Assembly: GCF_007559335.1 (NCBI RefSeq)
Contig: NZ_VMBG01000001.1
Location: forward strand, 1 to 64,000
DNA: 64,000 bases
From: Rariglobus hedericola
GTDB lineage: Bacteria; Verrucomicrobiota; Verrucomicrobiia; Opitutales; Opitutaceae
Reading direction: 5' to 3'
Shown here: positions 6,253-14,030 of the stretch, piece by piece
How the letters are laid out: each line of letters opens with the position of its first letter
How positions within the stretch are numbered: the stretch's first letter is position 1
The notes under the pieces: model-generated
What the model was told of the DNA's origin: nothing
The model's database searches: none
The model's input: the letters and a program-made list of their open reading frames with translations, nothing else
Translations under genes and position numbers: made by a program

Positions 6253-6543
6253 ATGCGAAATATAATCCGGATGTTTAATGAGGTTGAAGCGGGTGTATGG
6301 CTCTTGATAGCCATCGTCTTCTTGGTTTTTAGTTTCAAAGCCGTCGGCGAAAAACGGAAACTTGGAGTTGTTTGTTTCGTGGCATTTCTGATCTTTGGGA
6401 TTTCAGATATCATCGAAAGCCGGACCGGAGCTTGGTGGAGGCCGTTATGGCTTTTGGCTGTGAAGATCCCGTGTGTGCTTACATTTATTTACTGTTATCT
6501 AAAATATAGGCGGATACAAAAAACGGAGCAGTCAAATTATTGA
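6253..6543 (+). CDS. Small polytopic membrane protein at the array end
   Basis: 96 aa from the ATG at 6253 (a TTG twelve bases upstream is possible). Three hydrophobic segments: about 13-32, 37-55 and 68-88. The stretch GISDIIESRTGAWWRP reminds me of a small conserved membrane family seen in Planctomycetes and Verrucomicrobia, from memory only. It lies 83 nt beyond the last attC remnant and has no attC after it, so it is either the terminal decayed cassette or the first resident gene. Confidence 0.6.
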   Translation: MRNIIRMFNEVEAGVWLLIAIVFLVFSFKAVGEKRKLGVVCFVAFLIFGISDIIESRTGAWWRPLWLLAVKIPCVLTFIYCYLKYRRIQKTEQSNY

Positions 6544-6608
6544 TAATTAGCAACGATCATGCCGGTTGGGGCGCGTTTTTATCAGTATGGACGCATCGAA
6601 CGAGTAAA

Positions 6609-6635
6609 GGGCCTGTCCGGATGGCGGACAGGCCC
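6609..6635 (-). terminator. Hairpin between array and chromosome
   Basis: Perfect 11-bp stem GGGCCTGTCCG/CGGACAGGCCC with a 5-base loop. It follows the minus-strand gene ending at 6647, with TTTAC on that strand after the stem. It may also stop transcripts leaving the cassette array. Confidence 0.6.
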
Positions 6636-6646
6636 GGTTGGCCTGT

Positions 6647-6895
6647 TTAGTTGCTGGATCGCTCGGTTGGTTTCCAGCCGGCGAAGGCTTCGGGCCATTC
6701 TTTTTCGGTAATCGCAAAGACATCGGGCCAGTTCTTTTTGATCAGAAGGGCGAAGGTATCTTCATCTTGCTGCGACAGGTATTCGGCGACGACTGCGCAG
6801 CGGTCTTGCCAGTCATCGGGGTAAATGGCGCGAGCCCACCCATGCATGCGCCGGAGGTTATTGTTACTGAGGACGGATTTGGATTCTTGATTCAT
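6647..6895 (-). CDS. Small hypothetical protein
   Basis: 82 aa, tryptophan-rich (RMHGWARAIYPDDW, NWPDVF, EKEWPEAFAGW), acidic, no signal or membrane helix. It is followed directly by a hairpin terminator, which supports it being a real transcript end. No family recognised. Confidence 0.5.
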   Translation of the reverse strand: MNQESKSVLSNNNLRRMHGWARAIYPDDWQDRCAVVAEYLSQQDEDTFALLIKKNWPDVFAITEKEWPEAFAGWKPTERSSN

Positions 6896-7209
6896 ATTTA
6901 TGGATTACGCGGTTTGGGGAGCTTGTTGGGTTGTAGAGGGAATTGGCGCTTGAACGGGTTGGGTTCGGATGAGCGCGCAGCAGCGCCACCGCACGGGAAT
7001 TGCCGTGCGGGCGGTAAATACGCTTCCGGTCATCGCGCCTCTCGGGGGCTGGCCGTTCGGTGCTAGCCGAGTTGGCCCAAGAGGTAGGCGAGACCGGTCG
7101 CGCCAAGGAAGATGCGTGGGAGCTCGCTCATGGTTTTAATGAATACGGGCTGAAAATCGGGAATAGCTCGGCGAGCGGGAGTGGGGTGCGTGGCTCGGGT
7201 CCAAGGCGT
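6896..7209. other. Intergenic, 314 bp
   Basis: Between the end of the PAS gene and the start of the 82 aa gene. Contains one perfect hairpin (6989-7010). Short frames on both strands look like shadows. Probably the promoter of the 82 aa gene plus the PAS-gene terminator. Confidence 0.5.
6989..7010 (-). terminator. Hairpin downstream of PAS gene
   Basis: CCGCACGG/CCGTGCGG, 8 bp with a 6-base loop, no clear T-tract. Position about 200 bp after the PAS gene makes a terminator role only tentative. Confidence 0.35.
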
Positions 7210-7632
7210 TTAGATCTGCGCGTGGTCGATGACGCCTTCGATGGCGATGATGGCGCCGGAAGCGTCGTATACGCCAACGAGGCGATCTTCCACCGTCACG
7301 GCGGCGTGATGAGCAGCCATTATTCGATAGGTAACGGTGGTGCGTCGTCGCGCCATCAACGCGCTTTGGATTTGTGCCGCGACACCGGGAAGGTCTTCGG
7401 GGTGGATCAGGTGGGCGAACGAGAGGCTTTGGTTTTTAATGACGCGGTGTGCTTCGTATCCGGTGACACGATGGAACGCGTCGCTCACCCATTCCATCGT
7501 CCAGGTCCGATCATAACGACGGCGATAGGCGAAGCCGCGCAGGTTTGTGACCAGCCTTCGTAATAAGGCGGCCGCTTCGGACTGATTGATCGTTGCAATG
7601 AAGGGAGTTGGCTGAAGAGAGAGGGTGTTCAT
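7210..7632 (-). CDS. Single PAS-domain protein
   Basis: 140 aa. Residues about 35-138 form one PAS fold of the PAS_3 kind: WTMEWVSDAFHRVTGYEA, then LSFAHLIHPEDLPGVAAQI and a closing strand GAIIAIEGVIDHAQI. There is no kinase, GGDEF, EAL or helix-turn-helix domain attached, so it is a free-standing sensor module that would have to act through a partner. The N-terminal 30 residues are not conserved-looking. Flanking genes give no hint of the partner. Confidence 0.75.
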   Translation of the reverse strand: MNTLSLQPTPFIATINQSEAAALLRRLVTNLRGFAYRRRYDRTWTMEWVSDAFHRVTGYEAHRVIKNQSLSFAHLIHPEDLPGVAAQIQSALMARRRTTVTYRIMAAHHAAVTVEDRLVGVYDASGAIIAIEGVIDHAQI

Positions 7633-7790
7633 GGGGCTTGAAGTTGTTTGAGGGGCGGGAGGCTAAGCCATTGGGTTGCCCGCGCTGATTCGTTTGAGGG
7701 AAACCCTCGGTTCCTTTGGGCAATGGGGGCGTGCTGATGCTACGCTCCATGCCCATGTGCGGCGTTTAGTTTCATCGCCTTGTTGAGGAG

Positions 7791-8339
7791 TTACGCCGGC
7801 AAAAGGTTCTCCTTGGCCGGAGTTGAGGGCGCGTGACGCTTGAGCACCCGTTGGAAGAAAAGGTTGTTCGGAATCCGCAGTAGGCCTCCGTCGGAAGTGC
7901 GTAAGGTTGTGTAGATGAGGCTCAGTTCGACGACTTTTCCGAGGATGGGGTCGTCGCCGACAATCTCGATCTGGTCGTTCATCTCAAATGGCCGAAACGC
8001 CACGATCAACACCGAGGCGAGCATGTGGCTGAGGATGCTCCACATCGCCACAAAGCCGATGGCCAGGAGGCTGAGGACGGCACCGAGCAGGGATAACAAC
8101 CCCTTTAGATCGATGCCCATCGCGAGAAGCACTCCGAGTGCCGCAATTCCGATGACCACCCAGCGTATGACACGAACCGTAACCCATGATTTGGCGGAAG
8201 CGGCTGTAAGACGAGATTCGGTGGGCGCGCGCGGGCCACGCGCGAATAAATACGTGGTCAGGATCGCGACGACCAGAATGGCCGCCGGGCCAAAATTCGA
8301 ACCCTGAAAAAATGAAGTGAAATGACTGAGGGATTGCAT
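7791..8339 (-). CDS. Short MscS-family mechanosensitive channel
   Basis: 182 aa inner-membrane protein. Membrane segments at about 16-35 and 52-73, then the pore-lining TM3-like region LLSLLGAVLSLLAIGFVAMWSILSHMLAS (about 78-106), followed by a beta domain with RPFEMNDQIEIVGDDPILGKVVEL, which is the MscS middle domain. It lacks the large C-terminal vestibule, so it is a minimal version. I chose the ATG at 8339; a GTG at 8384 would sit in the terminator hairpin of the upstream gene. Confidence 0.75.
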   Translation of the reverse strand: MQSLSHFTSFFQGSNFGPAAILVVAILTTYLFARGPRAPTESRLTAASAKSWVTVRVIRWVVIGIAALGVLLAMGIDLKGLLSLLGAVLSLLAIGFVAMWSILSHMLASVLIVAFRPFEMNDQIEIVGDDPILGKVVELSLIYTTLRTSDGGLLRIPNNLFFQRVLKRHAPSTPAKENLLPA

Positions 8340-8378
8340 GAGGAGGTCACGCAGACGATGCCGCGTTGTTGAGAATAG

Positions 8379-8405
8379 GCGCACAGGGCCGCAGCCCCTG
8401 TGCGC
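8379..8405 (-). terminator. Terminator of the rnk-like gene
   Basis: Perfect 10-bp stem GCGCACAGGG/CCCTGTGCGC with a 7-base loop, 18 bases after the stop codon on the minus strand. Confidence 0.65.
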
Positions 8406-8423
8406 ACGTGGACGACGCTGCGA

Positions 8424-8855
8424 TTAGCGCCATGAAATAGCCGACAGGAGGGCGGGAGTCGCACTGGCTGGGGCCGGTGCCAGGACGCGGCGAATTTTCA
8501 ACTCACGGGCTCCGCCCGGGGTATTCCAAGTGAGGATATCGCCTTCGCGGCAGCCGATGAGCGCGGTGCCGATCGGGGTGAGAATGGAGAGACGTTTCTC
8601 GTCGACGTTGGACCGTTCGGGAAAGGTGATCGTGTATTCTTCCACTTCGCCCGTCGAGAGGTCTTCGAATTCGACTAGAGATTCCATGGTGACGATGTCT
8701 GCCGGGATGGCGGCGGGATCGATGATCACCGCGCGGTCGAGCTCATCCCTGAGCTTTACCAGTGCGGCGCTGGCATTGGAATAGAGCGCGGCGGAAAGCA
8801 GCAGGCGTAGCTTGGCATTATCGTCGTGGGAAATGTAGATGGGGGTGTTGTTCAT
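8424..8855 (-). CDS. rnk: Rnk / GreA-GreB C-terminal family protein
   Basis: 143 aa. Helical N-terminal part (about 1-50, with YISHDDNAKLRLLLSA and LRDELDRAVIID) followed by the FKBP-like GreA/GreB C-terminal fold (about 52-125: DIVTMESLVEFEDLSTGEVEEY, ITFPERS, LTPIGTALIGCREGDIL). Proteins of this kind bind RNA polymerase near the secondary channel. It lacks the long GreA coiled coil, so cleavage of backtracked RNA is unlikely. ATG start, own terminator behind. Confidence 0.8.
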   Translation of the reverse strand: MNNTPIYISHDDNAKLRLLLSAALYSNASAALVKLRDELDRAVIIDPAAIPADIVTMESLVEFEDLSTGEVEEYTITFPERSNVDEKRLSILTPIGTALIGCREGDILTWNTPGGARELKIRRVLAPAPASATPALLSAISWR

Positions 8856-8888
8856 GGTGTTTTTTTGGGGGAAATAGGCGGCCGCTTT

Positions 8889-8908
8889 CCTGCGCCGAAG
8901 GGCGCAGG
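8889..8908 (-). terminator. Hairpin after the phosphoesterase gene
   Basis: CCTGCGCC/GGCGCAGG, 8 bp, 4-base loop, 28 bases past the stop codon on the minus strand. No strong T-tract. Confidence 0.5.
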
Positions 8909-8935
8909 TCGTTGGGTGCAGGGGTGGGTGTTAAG

Positions 8936-9637
8936 CTAGGCGGCGACTGTCGACATGGAGTCGTTTTCGACGACTGCAGGCCTAGGTAAGAATTCCTGCT
9001 TTTTGGCGCTGATGAGCTGGCAGCTCATGTCTTCGGTCTGCAGGAGAATGTGATTTGGGAAGCGCGCATCGGTATCGCGGCCTGGATTGAGATAAAGCGT
9101 CGAATCCTTTTGTTCGTGCCAGTGAACGGGATTGTGCACGTGGCCAGAAAGGACGACCTGCGGGCTATAACGGCGGATAGGATCAACCAAATCGGGGTCG
9201 CCGGCATCACGGCTGTTCGTGCGGGTGGCGACCAACGTTTTGGTCGGTGGAGCGTGGACGACCCAAATGTCTGCGTTGCCTCCCTTCGGGCGGGTGGTGC
9301 AGCTGATGTTGAGTAGTGAAAGCCCGTCGAGGGTGACGCGCTGTCCGTCGACCCACACGTTGGCGCTCGCCAGGTTGCGAACCCAATATGCGGGGGTCCA
9401 GAGCTCGAGTTCTGAATCCCACTCGAGATCGTGATTGCCACTGCACACGCTGATCGGGCGAGGGTAATCGTTGATCCAGTCGGAGACCCAATCGATCTGT
9501 TTCTGATGCGGTGCGGCATCGGAAAGATTGAGCATGTCGCCCGACATCACGAGGAGATCGTGGGCCGGGGCGTTGTCAGGGAGCCAGTCGAACCAGCGCT
9601 TATTAAAATGGAAATCGGTAACGTGAAGAATGGTCAT
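8936..9637 (-). CDS. Calcineurin-like metallophosphoesterase
   Basis: 233 aa from the ATG at 9637; an upstream in-frame start would add 15 unlikely residues. Metal motifs in order: DFHFN near residue 8 (D-x-H), GD in VMSGDML, GNHD (about 67-70), WVVHAPP and GHVHNP (about 164-169). These are the five blocks of the calcineurin phosphoesterase superfamily, which use two metal ions to hydrolyse phosphoesters. Substrate is not predictable. No signal peptide, so cytoplasmic. Confidence 0.82.
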   Translation of the reverse strand: MTILHVTDFHFNKRWFDWLPDNAPAHDLLVMSGDMLNLSDAAPHQKQIDWVSDWINDYPRPISVCSGNHDLEWDSELELWTPAYWVRNLASANVWVDGQRVTLDGLSLLNISCTTRPKGGNADIWVVHAPPTKTLVATRTNSRDAGDPDLVDPIRRYSPQVVLSGHVHNPVHWHEQKDSTLYLNPGRDTDARFPNHILLQTEDMSCQLISAKKQEFLPRPAVVENDSMSTVAA

Positions 9638-10084
9638 GATGTGAAGGTAGGCTGAGCCCACGACGTGGTCGTTTCTGGACACACCTCCGGGCGGGAGTTT
9701 GATCAGGAAGATCTGCGCAACGGCGCAGATCCGATTGCTCGCGAACGCGCCAAGATCTGACCGCGTCGAAGCTCGTTAATTTATCGTTTCGCCCGGTCCC
9801 CGCGCTTTCGGTCTGTTGACGCGATTTGCTCGCGCCGACCGGTTAGCCCGTGGTCCCGGGCTGAGCCGGGAAGATATAAAACGCCAAACCCGCCGCTTTT
9901 TGCAGGGGGGCACAGAAAGTATTATTCTGAGGCGTGTTCGGGTTCAAGATGAGGGCAGGGATGTTTCAATCGCCGGCTTTGTCAAGCGGTGTCGGGCCTT
10001 TTCCTGCAATGCGGTGATGATCGGTCCGCTTTTGGGGAAATTGAGATGCCCGGGCTTTGAATCCGCCGGGGTAACGAAAGGAAA
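9638..10084. other. Intergenic, 447 bp
   Basis: Lies between the end of corA and the start of the phosphoesterase gene. Contains a hairpin at 9710-9731 and several short palindromes. A plus-strand frame of 131 codons (9816-10211) overlaps corA and has no protein-like features. No RNA gene recognised. Confidence 0.4.
9710..9731. terminator. Hairpin in the corA downstream region
   Basis: GATCTGCGC/GCGCAGATC, 9 bp with a 4-base loop. It is 350 bp past corA, so whether it terminates anything is unclear. Confidence 0.35.
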
Positions 10085-11074
10085 TCAAAGCCAGCGTTTG
10101 TATTTGAATACCAGATACGGAACCACGGCGGAGACCAGCATCAGCGCGAGCGACAGGGGGTATCCCCAGGTCCATTGCAGTTCCGGCATGTGTTTGAAAT
10201 TCATGCCGTAAATGCTGGCGACCAAGGTCGGGGGCAACAGCACCACCGCGAGCACGGAGAATAATTTGATGATCTTGTTCTGCTGACTGTTGATCGTGTT
10301 CTGGTCGCTGTTTACCCGGCCCAAAGTCGCGTCCAGGATGAACGTCACTTTGCTCGATACGAAGTTGGCGTGATCGGCGAGCGCGATGACGTCCTTGCCG
10401 GTGATACGCCAGTGTTCGTCCACTTGTTCACCGCTAAGATTTCCGCATGTTTCGGTGAAGAATCCGTGCACGCGTTGAAGGCTGACCAAGCTCTCGCGTG
10501 CGTTGGCCGTTCGGGCGCCATTTTGACCGATACGCTTCAGTATTTCGGTGTAGTTGATGGCGCCCGGGTCGCGGCTCTCGCCCATGAATATCAAGGTGGA
10601 CAGGTCGTTGAGGTCGGTGGCGACAAATTCAAGAATGTCTGCGATGCGATCAACCACTTCATCAAACAATCCGAGGAAAACTTTCTGGGGAGTTTGGAAT
10701 AATTCGGGGCTACGCTCGTAGCGGACCGCAAAGCCTTTGAAGGGCATGGGATCGTCAAAGCGCAGGGTCACGAGCCGGTTGGGACGATATACGAACGTCA
10801 CGGGAGTGGTCGTGGAATCTGGACTCGCTGCTCTGACCATGACCGTCGCCGTCATGAATAAGGTGCTGTTTTCGATGTATAGGCGGCTGGAGACTTCGAT
10901 CTCTTGAGCTTCGTTTCGCGTGGGCAGCTCGATCTTCTCCATTTTTTCCACGGCCTTGATTTCGTCGGCCGTCGGATCCAGCAGATCGATCCAAAGGACG
11001 TGCTCCAGATCTTCGTTGGGCAGGTTGGAAACGGACAGAGTGCGAACCGTCTTTTTGGTGTAGATCTTGATCAC
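10085..11074 (-). CDS. corA: CorA-family magnesium/divalent cation channel
   Basis: 329 aa, GTG start. Large cytoplasmic N-terminal domain (about 1-265) with mostly helical second half, then two membrane helices (about 270-290 and 303-323). Between them is the YGMNF signature with the GMN selectivity motif, followed by MPEL in the loop. The basic C-terminus KYKRWL matches the family. Forms a pentamer in the inner membrane for Mg2+ (or Co2+/Ni2+) uptake. Monocistronic; divergent from the gene at 11299. Confidence 0.93.
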   Translation of the reverse strand: MIKIYTKKTVRTLSVSNLPNEDLEHVLWIDLLDPTADEIKAVEKMEKIELPTRNEAQEIEVSSRLYIENSTLFMTATVMVRAASPDSTTTPVTFVYRPNRLVTLRFDDPMPFKGFAVRYERSPELFQTPQKVFLGLFDEVVDRIADILEFVATDLNDLSTLIFMGESRDPGAINYTEILKRIGQNGARTANARESLVSLQRVHGFFTETCGNLSGEQVDEHWRITGKDVIALADHANFVSSKVTFILDATLGRVNSDQNTINSQQNKIIKLFSVLAVVLLPPTLVASIYGMNFKHMPELQWTWGYPLSLALMLVSAVVPYLVFKYKRWL

Positions 11075-11298
11075 GTATCAGGACCTCTATGTTCCTAGGA
11101 AGGTTGGCAAGTCAGACCTAGGCGCTGCGTCGGGTAGAAGCTCTTTGATACTGGTGCGGGGTGACTAATGGCGGTGGCGGGCGGGTGGCGTTGAGGAAGG
11201 AGCGTTTTGTGGGTTAAGTGAAAACATCCTAGACGCCATCTGCTTGAGAGTCAGGGTGGTGAACGCCTCAGTGCGTGTGTCGGCAATGAAACCCCTTT

Positions 11299-11760
11299 AT
11301 GAAATCGTTACTTCTTTCCTTGGTTTTTTCTCTGTCTGCGGTCGCCGTTTCGGCGGCGGATATCGCGTCGGTTAATTTCGGCGCCATCAAGGAGGAGTTG
11401 CGCGGATACTATTTTGCGAAGCCGGAGAATGCGGAGGTGAAGGAGCGTTTTGATGCCGCGGTGAAAACGGAGAAGGCGTATCAGGACGAGCTGCAGAAGA
11501 AGCTGATGGATGGTAACAAGCCCATCGATCTGCGGGCGGCGATGCCGAAGGCGGGCGGTATGGATCGCTACCACTTGGAGCGTAAAATCGATGCTGCGTT
11601 GAAGGCCGAATTGTATCTGATCATCGGCGGGTTGGGCCTCAAGTATGAGCTGATTTACGACAGCTCCAGTGCGGATTCGATCATCTATGCCAAGAGTCAG
11701 GTGGATGATGTGACGACGCTGGTGAAGCAGGCGATCATCGATCTATCGAAGAAGAAATAA
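11299..11760 (+). CDS. Exported small helical protein
   Basis: 153 aa. Signal peptide residues 1-19 (LVFSLSAVAVSAAD). The mature chain is mostly helical with heptad-like charged segments (about 40-75), somewhat like a short Skp/OmpH chaperone, though the match is only in general character. The conserved-looking phrase ELIYDSSS near residue 118 also occurs at a comparable place in OmpH-like proteins. Probably periplasmic. Followed after 22 bases by a DUF5069 gene, so the two may be cotranscribed. Confidence 0.65.
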   Translation: MKSLLLSLVFSLSAVAVSAADIASVNFGAIKEELRGYYFAKPENAEVKERFDAAVKTEKAYQDELQKKLMDGNKPIDLRAAMPKAGGMDRYHLERKIDAALKAELYLIIGGLGLKYELIYDSSSADSIIYAKSQVDDVTTLVKQAIIDLSKKK

Positions 11761-11782
11761 GGGCGGCCGGGCCCCTGACCTG

Positions 11783-12193
11783 ATGAAGCTACCGGCGCCG
11801 CGCGAGCAATTGGCGGGTTGTGTGTGGTTGCCGCGTATTCTGGCGAAGGCACGACTTTTGAATGCGGGTGAACTGGCGCCGGATTATGCGGCGCGGTTTG
11901 GGCACGCATCGGGGGTGGATGGGCAGTTTCTGGCGTTTTTCGAGCTGACCGCGGACGAGGTGCGCGCGGTGGCGGCCGCGGGCGGGGATGATGAGACGGT
12001 GGCGGCGTGGTTTGCCGTGAGAACTCAGGCGGCACGCACGTCTGAATGGAACCGCGTGGCCGTAAATTTGGGGCGGGCTGGGTTTCCTATGGCGGAACGT
12101 CTGCCGGTGGCGTTGGCGACGACGTATGCGCACTTGAACGGGCGCGGGTTGGAGACGGTGTTCGCGGTGCTTGAAGCGGACGAGGCGCTGTGA
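11783..12193 (+). CDS. DUF5069 domain protein
   Basis: 136 aa. The opening LPAPREQLAGCVWLPRILAKARLL, then DYAARFGHASGVDGQFLAFFELT and the DDETVAAWF segment match the pattern I know for DUF5069, a small cytoplasmic family common in Planctomycetes and Verrucomicrobia. Biochemical role unknown. It converges with the permease gene that ends at 12234. Confidence 0.7.
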   Translation: MKLPAPREQLAGCVWLPRILAKARLLNAGELAPDYAARFGHASGVDGQFLAFFELTADEVRAVAAAGGDDETVAAWFAVRTQAARTSEWNRVAVNLGRAGFPMAERLPVALATTYAHLNGRGLETVFAVLEADEAL

Positions 12194-12233
12194 GCGTGAA
12201 GGGTTGCGGGCGGGCGGTCCCGCGCCGGACACC

Positions 12234-14030
12234 TTAGAACGGCCAGATACGCGGGACCACGATCAGTGACGTGACGAAGCAAAGGCAGTTGAGCGGGACG
12301 CCGATCTTGACGAAGTCGGAGAAGCGGTAACCGCCGACGCCGTAAACGTAGGTGTTGGTCTGGTAGCCGATGGGAGTGGCGAAGGCGGCGGAGGCGGAGA
12401 ACATGACGACCATCACGAAGGGCTGCATGTTGACGCCGAGCTGCGTGGCGATGCCGATGGCGATGGGCACCATGAGGGCGGCCACGGCGTTGTTAGACAG
12501 GAGCTCGGTGAGGATCGTCGTGACGAGGTAGAGCGCGCCGAGGACGAAGATGGCCTTGTGGTCGGGGGGCACGATGGCTTGCACGCCGTCGACGACGTGG
12601 CCGGCCAGCCAGAGCGCGGCACCGGTCTGCTCGAGGGCGAGGCCGGCGGCGAGCATGCCGTAGATGAGGAAAAGGATGTTCCACTCGATGGAGGCGTAGG
12701 CCTCGTTGGCCTTGAGGCAGCCGGTGAGGCAGACGATGACGCAACCGGCGAGGGCGCCGACCTCGATAGGCACCCAGTTGAACGACGCGGTGGTGACCAC
12801 GGCGGCGATGACGCCGAGGACGATGGGCATCTTTTTGTTCTGCGACGTGGCGGGAACGCGCGCGCGATCGAAGAGCATGAGGTCGTCGCTCTGGCGGAGG
12901 GCGTCGATGGCCTGGTCGGTGCCCATCATGAGGACGATGTCGCCGGCTTCGAGCGGGAGGGTGTCGAGGCGCTCGCGGACGTTGCGGCCCTTGCGGTGCA
13001 CGGCGAGGACGATCATGCGGAAACGCTGGCGGAAATTCACCTCACGCACGGAGTGGCCGACGATGCCGGAGTGGGGGTTGACCACGGCTTCGACCAACGA
13101 ACCCTCGTGGGCGGCGATCTGTTCGATGCCGAGTTTGAGCTCGGAGATGAGGTCGATGCCGGCAAAACCGCGGGTGGCGGCGATGCCCTGCGGTCGGCAC
13201 GCGAGGATGATGCGGTCGCCGGCTTTGAGGAGGACCTTTTCCGGCTCGATGTAGAGCGCGACGCCATTGCGGACGATTTCGATGATGCGGATGCCCTTGG
13301 CGCGGGTGAGGCCGGCGTCGATGAGGGTTTTGTCGATGGCGGGCGAGCCGGACTGCACGAAGGCCTCGGTGATATATTCGCGGCGCTCTTCGTCGGTGAG
13401 GATGGAGGTGAGCATCTCGCGGGTCGGGAGCAGGCGTTTGCCGCAGAAGGCGAGGTAAACGGCACCGATGAGGGTCGCGGGCACGCCGAGCCAGGCCAGC
13501 TCGAACATGCTGAAGGCGGGGAGGTTTTTGGAGATGAGGATGCCGTTGACGACGAGGTTGGTGCTCGTGCCGATGAGGGTGCAGGTGCCGCCCAGAACCG
13601 CCGCGTAGGAAAGCGGGATGAGCAGCTTGGACGGCGCGAGGTTCATCTTGCGCGCGAGTCCGAGGACAACCGGCAGGAAGACGACGACCACGGGCGTGTT
13701 GTTGATAAACGCCGAGGCGATCGCGACGATCATCACGAGGATGAACATCACCACGGGATAGGACCAGCGGGCGGATTTCTCCACGAAGCCCGAGAGCAGC
13801 TCGATGGCCCCGCAGCGGACGAGGGCGGCGCTGAGGACAAACATCGCGCCGACGGTGAAGGGGGCGGGGTTGGCGAAGACGGAGAAGGCCTTTACGGGGG
13901 AGAGTAGGCCGGTCGCGATGATCGCGACGAAGAGCATGAGAGCGGTGATATCAGGCGCGATTTTTTCGCGCATGAAGCTCACCATCGTGGCGGCGAGCAG
14001 GACGAAGATGATGGCAATTTCCCGAGTCAT
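12234..14030 (-). CDS. SLC13/DASS-type permease with two TrkA-C domains
   Basis: 598 aa. Membrane half one (about 1-190) has AFINNTPVVVVFLP and GTCTLIGTSTNLVVNG, the SNT-type substrate signature of this superfamily. Two RCK_C/TrkA-C domains follow (about 200-285 and 290-375), then the second membrane half (about 400-598) with ELLSNNAVAALMVPIA and TPIGYQTNTYVYG, the second SNT. Carries dicarboxylate, sulphate or a similar anion, probably with Na+. The start at 14030 makes an ATGA overlap with the ctaG stop, so the two are translationally coupled. Confidence 0.88.
   Translation of the reverse strand: MTREIAIIFVLLAATMVSFMREKIAPDITALMLFVAIIATGLLSPVKAFSVFANPAPFTVGAMFVLSAALVRCGAIELLSGFVEKSARWSYPVVMFILVMIVAIASAFINNTPVVVVFLPVVLGLARKMNLAPSKLLIPLSYAAVLGGTCTLIGTSTNLVVNGILISKNLPAFSMFELAWLGVPATLIGAVYLAFCGKRLLPTREMLTSILTDEERREYITEAFVQSGSPAIDKTLIDAGLTRAKGIRIIEIVRNGVALYIEPEKVLLKAGDRIILACRPQGIAATRGFAGIDLISELKLGIEQIAAHEGSLVEAVVNPHSGIVGHSVREVNFRQRFRMIVLAVHRKGRNVRERLDTLPLEAGDIVLMMGTDQAIDALRQSDDLMLFDRARVPATSQNKKMPIVLGVIAAVVTTASFNWVPIEVGALAGCVIVCLTGCLKANEAYASIEWNILFLIYGMLAAGLALEQTGAALWLAGHVVDGVQAIVPPDHKAIFVLGALYLVTTILTELLSNNAVAALMVPIAIGIATQLGVNMQPFVMVVMFSASAAFATPIGYQTNTYVYGVGGYRFSDFVKIGVPLNCLCFVTSLIVVPRIWPF

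Larger units (their letters stand above)
1..6543 (+). mobile_element. Chromosomal integron cassette array, distal part
   Basis: Fourteen attC-like sites alternate with small plus-strand genes. Each intact site begins with R'' (usually GCCGAAC) and ends with R' (usually GTTCGGC), and between them inverted arms such as CAGAC/GTCTG and ATTTCGTGC/GCACGAAAT would fold a single strand into a hairpin. The genes start just after one site and stop at the next, which is cassette architecture. Sites from 4.7 kb on are mostly short or mismatched, so this looks like the old end of the array. No tyrosine recombinase gene is present; from cassette orientation it should lie left of position 1. If it does not, this would be an integrase-less attC cluster (CALIN). 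The stretch is visibly more AT-rich than the rest of the window. Confidence 0.92.

Noticed and set aside
6864-7106. 80-codon minus-strand frame
   Set aside because: Overlaps the start of the 82 aa gene on the same strand and is arginine- and proline-rich like a random GC-rich frame.
9816-10211. 131-codon frame at the corA end
   Set aside because: Overlaps corA by more than 100 bases on the other strand and has no protein-like features.
12558-13907. Open frame of 449 codons on the plus strand
   Set aside because: Shadow of the SLC13-type permease gene; low-complexity acidic and glycine-rich.
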